From JAAGZL01 sp050290785 (lineage in GTDB: Bacteria > Pseudomonadota > Gammaproteobacteria > Chromatiales > Chromatiaceae), in contig JBNKIR010000012.1 of NCBI GenBank assembly GCA_050290785.1, forward strand, positions 1 to 36,217: a DNA stretch of 36,217 bases. The letters run 5' to 3'. This document shows, piece by piece, positions 24,057 through 32,055 of this stretch; the first letter of the stretch is position 1; the number at the start of each line of letters is the position of its first letter. Both the position numbers and the translations under genes were made by a program. Under the pieces are notes generated by a model that searched no databases, was not told the DNA's origin, and worked only from the letters and a program-made list of their open reading frames with translations.

Positions 24057-24446
24057 ATGAATAACGATCAACAAGATATCGATACCGCGACAAATCTGGA
24101 GCAGAACAAGGAAGAGACTGAATTTGACAAGATTGTCCGTAATCTAGATGCACTGCCCCAGGGTTATGTCCAGGTAATAAACGGCGACCATATCGGGCGC
24201 ATCATTGCCCTGAATCGCTCCATGACGCGCCTGGGATTATCCGCCAACTCCTGCGCCATAGTGTCCCATCGCGGCAGCGCAGGATACTTTATCGCACCAC
24301 TGGAAGGGGATCTATATCCACTGATAAACGGCAAACCCACAGGAGATGCCACCATACCTCTGGACGACGGGGCTATTATCGAAATAGATGGCATACAGAT
24401 GAAATTCCATAAAGGAAACCATATCTCTGCCGATAACACCCGATAA
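24057..24446 (+). CDS. FHA-domain-like protein
   Basis: This 129-aa soluble protein has an acidic, disordered N terminus (about 1-33) and a beta-rich domain (about 38-120). The domain follows the forkhead-associated pattern: VQVINGDHIGRIIAL, SMTRLGLSAN, AIVSHRGSAGYFIAPLEG, LINGKPTGDATIPLDDG and AIIEIDGIQMKF. The NG turn and the DDGAIIEIDG strand are well kept. The GR-S-x-H phosphothreonine-binding core is weak, with only SHRG near the expected place, so ligand binding is uncertain. It sits between a CorC-type gene and a canonical PilZ gene, 32 nt from the latter, and is probably co-transcribed with it. The pairing suggests joint signalling, but no function can be named. Confidence 0.65.
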   Translation: MNNDQQDIDTATNLEQNKEETEFDKIVRNLDALPQGYVQVINGDHIGRIIALNRSMTRLGLSANSCAIVSHRGSAGYFIAPLEGDLYPLINGKPTGDATIPLDDGAIIEIDGIQMKFHKGNHISADNTR

Positions 24447-24478
24447 GACACAACGATATTAGACGAAGAGGAACCGAC

Positions 24479-24853
24479 ATGATGTCCAGTGAAGAAGGCG
24501 AGAATAGACGCAGATTTAAACGTGTACTGTTTGATGCTGATACCAGGATTGAAGGGGACGCAGTAGACACGCCTGCCAAACTGATCGATATCTCCCTCAA
24601 CGGCGCCCTGTTGCAGAGACCTAAACACTGGTCTACCTCCATCGGTGAAAATCTATCGATCTCTATCAAGCTGGGTCAGGATGAGGATATTTTCATACAC
24701 ATGCAGGCCAAGGTCGCCCATATAGAAGAGGATAAGATCGGGTTGCATTGTGAGCACATAGATATGGATAGCATCACCAACCTGCGCCGCCTGATAGAGC
24801 TTAATCTTGGAGAGACCGAACTGCTGGAACGTGAACTGGCGGCGCTGGGCTAA
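24479..24853 (+). CDS. PilZ-domain c-di-GMP-binding protein
   Basis: This 124-aa single-domain PilZ protein has both ligand motifs: the arginine cluster NRRRFKR (residues 9-15, RxxxR type) and DISLNGALL (D/NxSxxG) about 25 residues later. The beta strands ENLSISIKLG, IHMQAKVAHIEEDKIGLHC and the C-terminal helix ITNLRRLIELNLG follow. An ATG at 24482 gives the same protein minus one Met; GAGGA at 24468-24472 serves either. Members bind cyclic-di-GMP and act on motility, pili or polysaccharide synthesis. It probably forms an operon with the FHA-like gene. It converges with the next gene, leaving only 10 bp and no visible terminator. Confidence 0.9.
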   Translation: MMSSEEGENRRRFKRVLFDADTRIEGDAVDTPAKLIDISLNGALLQRPKHWSTSIGENLSISIKLGQDEDIFIHMQAKVAHIEEDKIGLHCEHIDMDSITNLRRLIELNLGETELLERELAALG

Positions 24854-24863
24854 GTGGTTAGGA

Positions 24864-25250
24864 TTATTCTGGCATACCCTGCCATAGCATTTTGTAACCC
24901 ATCTCATATGTATCGCTGCAATACTCACTCAATGCATCGAATCTCTCTTTAAACACGGCATCGGCATGGGAGCGTTCATGTTGCTCAAAGGATCTCCAAT
25001 AGGTCATTATAACCAGATGCCCTTCGGTCTCTTTGCTTGGATCAAATGACCCATGCTCCGAGACAAAACCTGAATACTCAAAGACCTGCCCACCGATAAA
25101 ACCACCCTCTTCATCGCCATAGGTGTTTTTGACCACATTGCACATCTCACCCAGGGCCAACTCCACGTCTTCCGAGGTAACTCCCTGCTTCAGCTTGATG
25201 ACGTTAAACAACATCACTGCGCCAAACGGTATGGTGATTGGTTCAAACAT
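24864..25250 (-). CDS. Small alpha/beta-barrel protein resembling one half of sulfur oxygenase reductase
   Basis: This 128-aa soluble protein has the ferredoxin-like (dimeric alpha/beta barrel, ABM-type) layout: AVMLFNVIKLKQG, GGFIGGQVFEYSG and HLVIMTYWRSFEQHERSH, then a helix and YKMLWQG. It carries Cys37 in GEMCNVV and an H91-x3-H95 pair in QHERSH. As I recall archaeal sulfur oxygenase reductase, its N-terminal half has a persulfide Cys before a similar GF strand and two iron-binding His spaced H-x3-H after a TFW strand, so spacing and order agree. Full SOR has about 310 residues, so this would be a half-size relative. It may equally be a general ABM-fold oxygenase or haem-type protein. The ATG at 25250 has GGAG 9 nt upstream. 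Confidence 0.55.
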   Translation of the reverse strand: MFEPITIPFGAVMLFNVIKLKQGVTSEDVELALGEMCNVVKNTYGDEEGGFIGGQVFEYSGFVSEHGSFDPSKETEGHLVIMTYWRSFEQHERSHADAVFKERFDALSEYCSDTYEMGYKMLWQGMPE

Positions 25251-25304
25251 ATTTTTATCTCCAGTTATCTTTTCCTGATTAAATAGTAGACAACTATTAA
25301 GAGA

Positions 25305-26672
25305 TCAAATTGCATCCAACGCGTCGCTCAGGCGATCAACCGCCACCACCTCAATGCCGTCGACCGGTTTCTTCGGGGCGTTGGCCCTGGGCAGTATCAC
25401 CCGTTTGAAGCCATGCTTGGCCGCCTCCTGCAGACGCTCCTGTCCGTTGGGGACCGGACGGATCTCACCGGCCAGACCCACCTCGCCGAAGATGGCCAGA
25501 TCATGAGGTAAGGGCCTGTCCCGAAAGCTGGACAACACCGCCAGCAGTACCGGAAGGTCTGCAGCGGTCTCGGTGATACGCACCCCTCCCACCACGTTGA
25601 TATATACATCCTGATCGAACATGGCGATACCGCCATGGCGGTGCAGTACCGCCAGGAGCATATTCAGTCGATTCTGGTCCATCCCCAGGGTGACCCGCCT
25701 GGGATTGGCCAGATGGCTCTCATCCACCAGGGACTGCACCTCCACCAGCAGAGGGCGCGTACCCTCGCGGGTCACCAGGATGGCGCTGCCCGGCACCTCA
25801 TCCTGGTGCCTGGATAGAAAGATGGCTGATGGGTTGGTCACCTCACGCAGTCCCTTGTCGGTCATGGCGAATACACCCAGTTCATTCACCGCACCGAAAC
25901 GGTTCTTGATGGTGCGGATGAGGCGAAACTGACTGCCCTGCTCCCCTTCGAAATAGAGCACGGTATCCACCATGTGCTCCAGCACCCTGGGACCGGCCAG
26001 GGTCCCCTCCTTGGTCACATGTCCCACCAGGAAGATGGCGGTGCCCATCTGTTTGGCAAAGCGCACCAGCTGCGCCGTCGCCTCCCGCACCTGGGCCACT
26101 GATCCCGGGGCGGACTGCAACATCTCGGTATATACGGTCTGGATGGAATCGATCACCATCACACTGGGACGCTCTATGGCAGCCTGCTTCAGGATGGTCT
26201 CGACACAGGTCTCTGTGAACAGCTTGAGACCGTCACAGGGCAGACCCAAGCGATGGGCGCGCATGCTGATCTGCTCCGGTGACTCCTCTCCGCTGATGTA
26301 GAGGGTGGAGACATCGCCCTGAAACCTGGTCATGGCCTGGATCAGCAAGGTCGATTTACCGATGCCGGGATCCCCGCCGATCAGGACCACCGAGCCGGAG
26401 ACCAGGCCACCGCCCAACACCCGGTCCAGTTCATTGATTCCAGTGGAGATGCCCCTGTTTTGGGATGGCTCCACCTCGGACAGGGAAAAGACCTGGGGGG
26501 TGGGGATGGCACCGGCATAGCCTGAAAAGCGGCTGTTTTTTGTCTCTTTGGATGGGGCGGCCGTCTCACTCAGGCTGTTCCAGGCGCCACAATCCGGACA
26601 TTGGCCCGACCACTTGGGGAAGACGCCACCACAGTCACTGCAACAGTAGGCTGTCTTGGACTTGGCGCTCAC
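25305..26672 (-). CDS. radA: DNA repair protein RadA
   Basis: RadA is a RecA-like DNA helicase that extends recombination intermediates. I start at the GTG at 26672 (455 aa), which overlaps the alr stop as GTGA and gives the standard N terminus SAKSKTAYCCSDCG. An upstream in-frame start at 26717 would add 15 residues with no family support. The zinc finger (CSDC and CPDC, about 11-28) with FPKWSGQCPDCGAWNS is followed by the RecA-type core with Walker A GGDPGIGKST, the RadA-specific KNRFG motif (TIKNRFGAVNELGVF), and a Lon-like C-terminal domain with LPVLLAVLSSFRDRPLP and FGEVGLAGEIRPV. It is the last gene of dnaB-alr-radA. Confidence 0.96.
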   Translation of the reverse strand: MSAKSKTAYCCSDCGGVFPKWSGQCPDCGAWNSLSETAAPSKETKNSRFSGYAGAIPTPQVFSLSEVEPSQNRGISTGINELDRVLGGGLVSGSVVLIGGDPGIGKSTLLIQAMTRFQGDVSTLYISGEESPEQISMRAHRLGLPCDGLKLFTETCVETILKQAAIERPSVMVIDSIQTVYTEMLQSAPGSVAQVREATAQLVRFAKQMGTAIFLVGHVTKEGTLAGPRVLEHMVDTVLYFEGEQGSQFRLIRTIKNRFGAVNELGVFAMTDKGLREVTNPSAIFLSRHQDEVPGSAILVTREGTRPLLVEVQSLVDESHLANPRRVTLGMDQNRLNMLLAVLHRHGGIAMFDQDVYINVVGGVRITETAADLPVLLAVLSSFRDRPLPHDLAIFGEVGLAGEIRPVPNGQERLQEAAKHGFKRVILPRANAPKKPVDGIEVVAVDRLSDALDAI

Positions 26673-27754
26673 GAGCTCCGGCCTTGGACAAACTCCACCC
26701 GGTCGGTGAGCTGACAAAACAGCTCATAGGAGATGGTTCCGGCCTGTTCCGCGATGATCTCTGCAGGCAGCCCTTCGCCCCAGAGGGTAACCCGGTCGCC
26801 GACCCTGGCCTGTGGCTGGGTTCGCAGATCGACGGTGATGGTATCCATGGAGACCCGGCCCACAATAGGGACCCTCTCACCGTTCAGCAACACCGGCGTA
26901 CCTGAAGGGACATGTCTTGGATAGCCGTCTCCATAGCCGATCGCTACCGCACCGATGGTCATGTCCTCCGGGCAGATCCAGGTCTTGCCATAACCCACCC
27001 CATCACCCTTGCTGAAATTGCGTATCGCATACAGGTTGCTCTGCAACGTCATCACCGGGCGCAGGCCATCCTCCACACCGGTCTTGCCGATGAAGGGAGA
27101 TGACCCATATAGCATGATACCGGGACGCACCCAGTCCAGGTGGGAGTCAGGCCAGCTCAATATGCCGCCGGAATTGGCGATACTTCCCATGGCCCCGGTC
27201 TGCTCGATCAGAGGCAGGAGCAGGCGTATCTGATGATCGGTCTCAGGATTTTCCGGGTCGTCGGCGTTGGATAGATGGGTCATGAGCCCCACTCCATCCG
27301 CCACCGACGGACAGGCGCACAGGGCCTGATAGGCTCCCATGGCCTCGGTTACGGGGAATCCCAGTCTATGCATGCCGGTATCCACCTTGAGCCAGCAGGT
27401 CACAGGGGCAGGGAGAGATTGTTGTTGCAGTACGGACAGCTGTCCCGGTTCGTGTATCACCAGATGCAGGGCATGGGCCTCCGCCTGGACCAGCTCATCC
27501 GGATCGAAAAAACCGGCCAGGACCACGATCGGAGTTGTAACTCCCGCCATACGCAGCTCTACACCCTCGCCCACCCTGGCCACGGCAAAGGCGTCCGCAT
27601 CCTTTAAGGCATCGGCCGTGGCCAGCATGCCGTGGCCGTAGGCATCGGCCTTCAGCATGGCCATCACCCGACTGGTGGGTGCTGCTGTGCGCACCTGCCG
27701 CAGGTTGTGCTCAAGAGCGGAGTGATCGATAAAGGCCTGAGGACCGAGTCCCAT
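26669..27754 (-). CDS. alr: Alanine racemase
   Basis: This 361-aa PLP-dependent racemase supplies D-alanine for peptidoglycan. Lys35 in MAMLKADAYGHG is the PLP-binding lysine. The second catalytic base is expected as Tyr in DGVGYGKTW. Other family blocks are LKVDTGMHRLGF, MTHLSNADD, RPGIMLYGSSP, IGYGDGYPR and VPIVGRVSMDTITVDL. Its ATG overlaps the dnaB stop (TGATG) and its stop overlaps the radA start (GTGA), so dnaB-alr-radA is one tightly coupled transcript. The dnaB-alr junction is conserved in many Gammaproteobacteria. Confidence 0.96.
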   Translation of the reverse strand: MGLGPQAFIDHSALEHNLRQVRTAAPTSRVMAMLKADAYGHGMLATADALKDADAFAVARVGEGVELRMAGVTTPIVVLAGFFDPDELVQAEAHALHLVIHEPGQLSVLQQQSLPAPVTCWLKVDTGMHRLGFPVTEAMGAYQALCACPSVADGVGLMTHLSNADDPENPETDHQIRLLLPLIEQTGAMGSIANSGGILSWPDSHLDWVRPGIMLYGSSPFIGKTGVEDGLRPVMTLQSNLYAIRNFSKGDGVGYGKTWICPEDMTIGAVAIGYGDGYPRHVPSGTPVLLNGERVPIVGRVSMDTITVDLRTQPQARVGDRVTLWGEGLPAEIIAEQAGTISYELFCQLTDRVEFVQGRSS

Positions 27755-29157
27755 CAGTAGTCCTCGGCACCATAGACATCGTTGGCGTAGTTTTCGAACT
27801 TGGTATATTGACCCAGGAAGGTGAGCCGCACCTTGCCGATGGGGCCGTTTCTCTGCTTGCCGATGATGATCTCGGCGCTCCCCTTGTCCGGGCTATCCTC
27901 GTTATAGACCTCGTCCCGGTAGATAAACACCACCAGATCGGCATCCTGCTCGATACTTCCTGACTCTCTCAGATCAGACATCACCGGGCGCTTGTTGGGA
28001 CGCTGCTCCAGATTACGGTTGAGCTGGGACAGGGCTATAACCGGCACGTTCAGCTCCTTGGCCAGGGCCTTGAGCGAGCGCGAGATAAACGATATCTCCG
28101 TGGCCCGGTTCTCCCCGGCCGATGGTGCCTGCATCAGCTGCAGGTAGTCGATGACAATCAAACCCAGATCACCGTATTCACGCTTCAGACGGCGCGCCTT
28201 GGCCCTGATCTCGGTCGGTGTCATGGCGGCGGTATCATCGATAAACAGGGGGGCCTCGGCCAAGATACTCACTGCGGATGTGAGGCGCGGCCACTCGTCA
28301 TCCTCCAGCTTGCCGGTACGCACCCGATGCTGATCGATGCGGCCCAGTGATGACATCATGCGCATGGCCAGGGAGTCGCCCGGCATTTCCATACTGAAGA
28401 CCGCCACCGGCACCTTATTTTTGATGGCCACGTTCTCCGCGACATTCATGGCGAAGGTGGTCTTACCCATGGAGGGTCGCCCGGCAACGATGATCAGATC
28501 TGCCGGCTGCAGGCCTGAGGTCATCTCGTCGAAATCTGAAAAACCTGAGCCAAGACCGGTTATGGGTTCATCCTGCTGAAACAGGGTCTCTATCCGGTCC
28601 ACCGCCTTGGTGAGAAGATTCTTTATGGAGGCAAACCCACCGCCACCGCGGGACATCTGCTCAGATATCTCGAACACCTTCTGCTCAGCCACATCCAGCA
28701 GCTCGGTGCTATCCTTACCCTCTGGCCGGAAACCACTGTCGGCGATCTCTGTGCCAACCTTGATCAGCTGACGCATGACCGAGTACTCACGCACGATATC
28801 GGCATAGGCCCGGATGTTGGCCGCACTGGGGGTATCTTTGGCCAGGGTACCCAGATAGGCCAGCCCACCCACATCCCCCAGGACCCCGACCCGCTCCAGC
28901 TCTTCAGACAGGGTGATCACATCAAAGGGCTTGCTCTGCTCGGCGAGACCGTGAATGGCGCGAAAGATGAGCTGATGTTCCCGACGATAAAAGTCTAGAT
29001 CCACCACCCGGTCGGCGATCTGATCCCAGGCGCTGTTCTCCAACATGAGACCGCCCAGAACTGACTGCTCACCCTGGATTGAATGGGGTGGTACCCGCAG
29101 GTTATCAGGGGCTGATTCGCCCGAAAACATAGCTGGTGAAAAGGCCTGTTCTTGCAT
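27754..29157 (-). CDS. dnaB: Replicative DNA helicase DnaB
   Basis: This 467-aa hexameric replication-fork helicase has an N-terminal primase-interacting domain (about 18-120; PHSIQGEQSVLGGLMLEN, FYRREHQLIF) and a RecA-like domain from about 190. The latter has Walker A GRPSMGKT, VAVFSMEMPGDSLAMRMMSS, Walker B LGLIVIDYLQLM and the C-terminal EQDADLVVFIYRDEVYN with arginine-finger motif. The C terminus is acidic. No intein is present at Walker A or in the DYLQLM block. The 262-bp gap upstream holds a terminator for rplI in its distal half, so dnaB must have its own promoter within about 29158-29337. Confidence 0.97.
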   Translation of the reverse strand: MQEQAFSPAMFSGESAPDNLRVPPHSIQGEQSVLGGLMLENSAWDQIADRVVDLDFYRREHQLIFRAIHGLAEQSKPFDVITLSEELERVGVLGDVGGLAYLGTLAKDTPSAANIRAYADIVREYSVMRQLIKVGTEIADSGFRPEGKDSTELLDVAEQKVFEISEQMSRGGGGFASIKNLLTKAVDRIETLFQQDEPITGLGSGFSDFDEMTSGLQPADLIIVAGRPSMGKTTFAMNVAENVAIKNKVPVAVFSMEMPGDSLAMRMMSSLGRIDQHRVRTGKLEDDEWPRLTSAVSILAEAPLFIDDTAAMTPTEIRAKARRLKREYGDLGLIVIDYLQLMQAPSAGENRATEISFISRSLKALAKELNVPVIALSQLNRNLEQRPNKRPVMSDLRESGSIEQDADLVVFIYRDEVYNEDSPDKGSAEIIIGKQRNGPIGKVRLTFLGQYTKFENYANDVYGAEDY

Positions 29158-29336
29158 CTCTGGTTCTGCTAACCCGTTATTATTTATAGTGAAATTTGCG
29201 ATTAAAGCGATTGAAGCATCGTATGTTCAGCTCGCGCCGGACCGTACGCACTGCATCTCTGCCAGAAAACATATCATAAACCCTGGAGCTAATGATCGCT
29301 ACAGATTTGACCAGACCCAGATCGCAAAATCCGGAC

Positions 29337-29374
29337 AACAAAAAACCGGTCCGGGATAGATTCTCCCGGACCGG
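29337..29374 (-). terminator. Rho-independent terminator after rplI
   Basis: A perfect 11-bp stem (29346-29356 with 29364-29374, CCGGTCCGGGA/TCCCGGACCGG) has a 7-nt loop and, read leftward, is followed by six T. It ends the rpsF-rpsR-rplI transcript before dnaB. A smaller hairpin CCCTTGA-TCAC-TCAAGGG (29394-29411) lies between it and the rplI stop. Confidence 0.9.
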
Positions 29375-29419
29375 CCTTATCTGATATGGAAAACCCTTGA
29401 GTGATCAAGGGGTTCCTAT

Positions 29420-29878
29420 CTATTCTCCCGCTGCCTCCGGGACAATCGACAGTTTCAGCACGGCATCCACATCGGTGTGCAGGTGAATCATCACCTCGAA
29501 ATCGCCGATGAGGTGGAATGGGCCTTCCGGCAGGCGCACTTCGCGCTTCTCTATCTCCACTCCGGCGTCAGTTGCGGCCTGGGCGATATCGGCTGTACCC
29601 ACAGAACCGAACAGCTTACCTTCATCACCGGCTTTGCTGCTGATGCTGATGCTGAGCTGCTCAATCTTGGACTTGCGCTCTTCAGCTGCTGCCAGAGCCT
29701 CGGCGGCCTCCTTCTCCAGCTCTGCGCGACGTGCCTCAAAGGCCTCCAGGTTTTCTTTGGTGGCAAAAACGGCACGGCCGGTAGGCACCAAATAGTTTCT
29801 TCCATACCCAGCCTTAACGGTGACCTTATCACCAAGAGCACCCAGGTTTTCAATCTTTTGTAACAGAATAACTTCCAT
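29420..29878 (-). CDS. rplI: 50S ribosomal protein L9
   Basis: This 152-aa ribosomal protein L9 has the N-terminal rRNA-binding domain MEVILLQKIENLGALGDKV, VKAGYGRNYLVPTGRAVFAT, a long connecting helix (LEAFEARRAELEKEAAEALAAAEERK) and the C-terminal domain with GKLFGSVGTADIAQA and KREVRLPEGPFHLIGDFEV. The length matches the family. It is the last gene of the rpsF-rpsR-DUF2232-rplI group and has a terminator directly downstream. Confidence 0.98.
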   Translation of the reverse strand: MEVILLQKIENLGALGDKVTVKAGYGRNYLVPTGRAVFATKENLEAFEARRAELEKEAAEALAAAEERKSKIEQLSISISSKAGDEGKLFGSVGTADIAQAATDAGVEIEKREVRLPEGPFHLIGDFEVMIHLHTDVDAVLKLSIVPEAAGE

Positions 29879-29908
29879 CGTAGCTACCTCTGAAAGGTGT
29901 AATCTAAC

Positions 29909-30832
29909 TTAACTTGCCTCGCCCGGACCTTCACCCTTTCCGAAACGGGACCTGAAATCCAAAAAGGCATCCAATACTCCAATGGTTGCCAACATAAGCA
30001 CCATATAGTGCATGCCGACGATCAGCATTACGTATATACCAATCAACCAGCCTGGGTTGGCATTGAGCTTGGCCACAACTCCGTGTGCCATAGCCAACCC
30101 TTGCAGCAGATATGCCATTACCAGCAATAGGGCCACATAATTCAGCAACTGGCCGCCGGTATTCATACCCGTAGACGCCAATGCAATCACAACAACTGCC
30201 AATATGGCCAGAGGTCGCGGCAACATAAGTTGGTGAAACTCGCCTCTGAACCCTCCCGGGTTATACAACAGCGATTGCCACCAACGCGCCAACAGCAGTG
30301 ACCCCATCAATTGCAGAAAAAAACCAGCTGCAATCATGCCCGTCATCCAATGAGATACCACATTCAGCAGGAGTTTTCTTTGCTCCGCCTCCAGCCCCTG
30401 GGACTGGGTAAGGTTCTCAATTATCGGCCCCAACACCTTGTGCCATTGGGCCGCCGGATCGCTGAATTGCAGATAGTGGATCGCTATCAGCAACAATCCG
30501 AACACAAGCGCCAATGTAGTTGTATATGCCAGTGACCTGCTTGACCTTAACATCAGGGCCAATATCCAGATCGGCAACCATAACAACAACGTGGCGCCAG
30601 CTACTGCTATAACATTCACCTGCACCAGCATGGCCAACAAAGCACATGCTCCGGCGCTTAATAACGCAACTAACAAACCGTCCCGCAGTCCTATCCTGAG
30701 TGTTACCAGAGCCACTCCGGCAGAACTTATTATCGCTAACGGAGGAAACAGTATCGATAACAGAGCGATGATACTAATCGCCATTACCGCCTGCGATCTC
30801 CCCTGCATCACAAAGGATGCCAGTAAACGCAT
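29909..30832 (-). CDS. DUF2232 multi-pass membrane protein between rpsR and rplI
   Basis: This 307-aa integral membrane protein has about eight hydrophobic helices and few charged residues outside loops, for example QAVMAISIIALLSILFPPLA, LLLWLPIWILALMLRSSRSL, WMTGMIAAGFFLQLMGSLLL and LLNYVALLLVMAYLLQGLAM. A DUF2232 protein in this slot between rpsR and rplI is common in Gammaproteobacteria. Its biochemical role is not known; its linkage to ribosomal protein genes is positional. It starts 53 nt after rpsR and ends 30 nt before rplI. Confidence 0.88.
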   Translation of the reverse strand: MRLLASFVMQGRSQAVMAISIIALLSILFPPLAIISSAGVALVTLRIGLRDGLLVALLSAGACALLAMLVQVNVIAVAGATLLLWLPIWILALMLRSSRSLAYTTTLALVFGLLLIAIHYLQFSDPAAQWHKVLGPIIENLTQSQGLEAEQRKLLLNVVSHWMTGMIAAGFFLQLMGSLLLARWWQSLLYNPGGFRGEFHQLMLPRPLAILAVVVIALASTGMNTGGQLLNYVALLLVMAYLLQGLAMAHGVVAKLNANPGWLIGIYVMLIVGMHYMVLMLATIGVLDAFLDFRSRFGKGEGPGEAS

Positions 30833-30885
30833 ATTCCTATCCGCACCTCCAACGCATGGGAGCTAAGCCCAGACGTTGAAAAAAA

Positions 30886-31113
30886 TTACTTGTGCTTATC
30901 GGTGTACGGCAGCAAAGCAACATAACGTGCCTGCTTGATTGCCGTAGAAAGCTGGCGCTGATACTTGGCCTTGGTACCGGTAATACGGCTTGGAACAATG
31001 TTGCCAGTCTCGCTGATGTAAGCCTTTAACAGATTTAGATCTTTATAATCAATATCTGTAATGTTCTCTGCGGTAAACCGGCAGTATCTTCTGCGACGAA
31101 AATAACGTGACAT
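30886..31113 (-). CDS. rpsR: 30S ribosomal protein S18
   Basis: This 75-aa S18 starts at the ATG at 31113 (MSRYFRRRRYC), which has GGAGAG about 8 nt upstream. An ATG at 31128 would add five residues not found in S18. Family blocks are YFRRRRYCRFT, IDYKDLNLLKAYISETG, IVPSRITGTKAKYQRQL and AIKQARYVALLPYTDKH. S18 binds S6 on the 30S platform, and their genes are adjacent here, with rpsF 89 nt upstream. Confidence 0.98.
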   Translation of the reverse strand: MSRYFRRRRYCRFTAENITDIDYKDLNLLKAYISETGNIVPSRITGTKAKYQRQLSTAIKQARYVALLPYTDKHK

Positions 31114-31202
31114 ACTTAATCTCTCCAAATAATCTGATGTGGCCGATCTTTACGGCCATCGAAAGCTATTACCTTAATGTATATAAGGTGAGAAGACCGG
31201 AC

Positions 31203-31607
31203 TTATTCAGCTTCCGCCTCATCTCCGTCGTCTTCATCGTAAGACTCGTCTTCCTCAGATACATCTTCCGCTTTCTCTTCTCTATCGTCCTGAGACTTGG
31301 CCAAAGGAGAAGGATCTGTGATCGGGCCCTTGCGCTTGATTACCATATTGCGCAAAACGGCATCGTTGAAACGAAAAGCGTTTTCCAGTTCGCTTAAGGC
31401 CTCGCCATCGCACTCAATGTTCATGAGAACGTAATGGGCCTTCGGCAGTTTTTGGATAGGATAAGCAAGTTGGCGACGACCCCAGTCTTCCAGACGGTGG
31501 ATGCGACCACCCTTGGATTCGATGGTTGAGCGATAGCGCTCAATCATACCTGGGACCTGCTCACTCTGGTCCGGATGAACCAGAAAAATAATCTCATAAT
31601 GTCTCAT
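31203..31607 (-). CDS. rpsF: 30S ribosomal protein S6 with acidic tail
   Basis: This 134-aa S6 starts at the ATG at 31607 (MRHYEIIFLVHPDQSEQV), preceded by AAAGGGG. The longer frame from 31664 has no family support. The domain covers about 1-95 with RIHRLEDWGRRQLAYPIQKL and AHYVLMNIECDGEAL. The last 30 or so residues are an acidic, Glu/Asp-rich tail (EEDESYDEDDGDEAEAE). In some bacteria RimK adds further glutamates to the S6 C terminus. First gene of the ribosomal protein group. Confidence 0.98.
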   Translation of the reverse strand: MRHYEIIFLVHPDQSEQVPGMIERYRSTIESKGGRIHRLEDWGRRQLAYPIQKLPKAHYVLMNIECDGEALSELENAFRFNDAVLRNMVIKRKGPITDPSPLAKSQDDREEKAEDVSEEDESYDEDDGDEAEAE

Positions 31608-31627
31608 AATTGCCCCTTTCGGATTAA

Positions 31628-31680
31628 GCCTCCCGCACACAGGCGGTGAAGCAAGGAGTCGCATGGAAGTTACTCCATGC
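31628..31680 (-). promoter_or_regulatory. Structured rpsF leader, possible S6:S18 autoregulatory element
   Basis: Two hairpins precede the rpsF start. The first is GCATGGA-GTAACT-TCCATGC (31661-31680, perfect 7-bp stem). The second has CCGC/GCGG (31643-31646 with 31633-31636) closing a 6-nt loop, with a one-sided bulge (CTTGCTTCA) and an outer CTC/GAG pair. A CCG-containing bulged hairpin in this position is bound by the S6:S18 complex in many bacteria. The match to that motif is by eye only. Confidence 0.35.
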
Positions 31681-32055
31681 GGTAAAAGCAGCGCATTTTA
31701 CCCGTGACGAACGCTGTATGCAACGGAAATACCAGGAATTTCACATAGAAAGGCAAAAAATCGGCCCGACCCTGTTACCCAGAAGGCTATTTATCAGCCT
31801 ATCCAGACAATACCTATATGTGCAGGCCATCCTCGTCTGGGGAGTGTTTGCCGGCATAAGTCTTATTTAAGGGGCATCTGAGTTATTGCATTTCTGTCAT
31901 CCCCGCATAGGCGGGGATCCAGCAGAATCAGACGGATAGATTGACTAAGTCGTCGCCTTTGACGATCCCGCCAGTGCTGGCACTGTGGTAAACGGACGTA
32001 CCGTGTACCGACCGAAGGGTGGAATGGTCAATTGATCAGCGGTTACTTAAGAATC
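31681..32055. other. Intergenic stretch between rpsF and the ferritin-like gene
   Basis: About 370 bp without a convincing gene. It must hold the promoter of rpsF (leftward). It contains a short dyad AGGCT-N7-AGCCT (31784-31800), a REP-like palindrome at 31894-31925, and TCGTC-N6-GACGA (31950-31965) followed by GATCCCGCC, which is a near-complement of part of the REP-like element. The short open frame on the plus strand here has no ribosome site and no recognisable protein features. Confidence 0.7.
31894..31925. repeat. REP-like palindromic element, copy 1
   Basis: CTGTCATCCCCGC-ATAG-GCGGGGATCCAG contains a perfect 8-bp stem (31899-31906 with 31911-31918). The GTCATCCC...GGGATCCA frame is shared with the element at 35637. 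Palindromes of the type GTCATTCCCGC...GCGGGAATCCA are widespread intergenic repeats in proteobacteria. Confidence 0.75.

Noticed and set aside
31646..31870. 74-aa plus-strand frame upstream of rpsF
   Set aside because: It has no ribosome site, overlaps the rpsF leader in antisense and has unremarkable composition.
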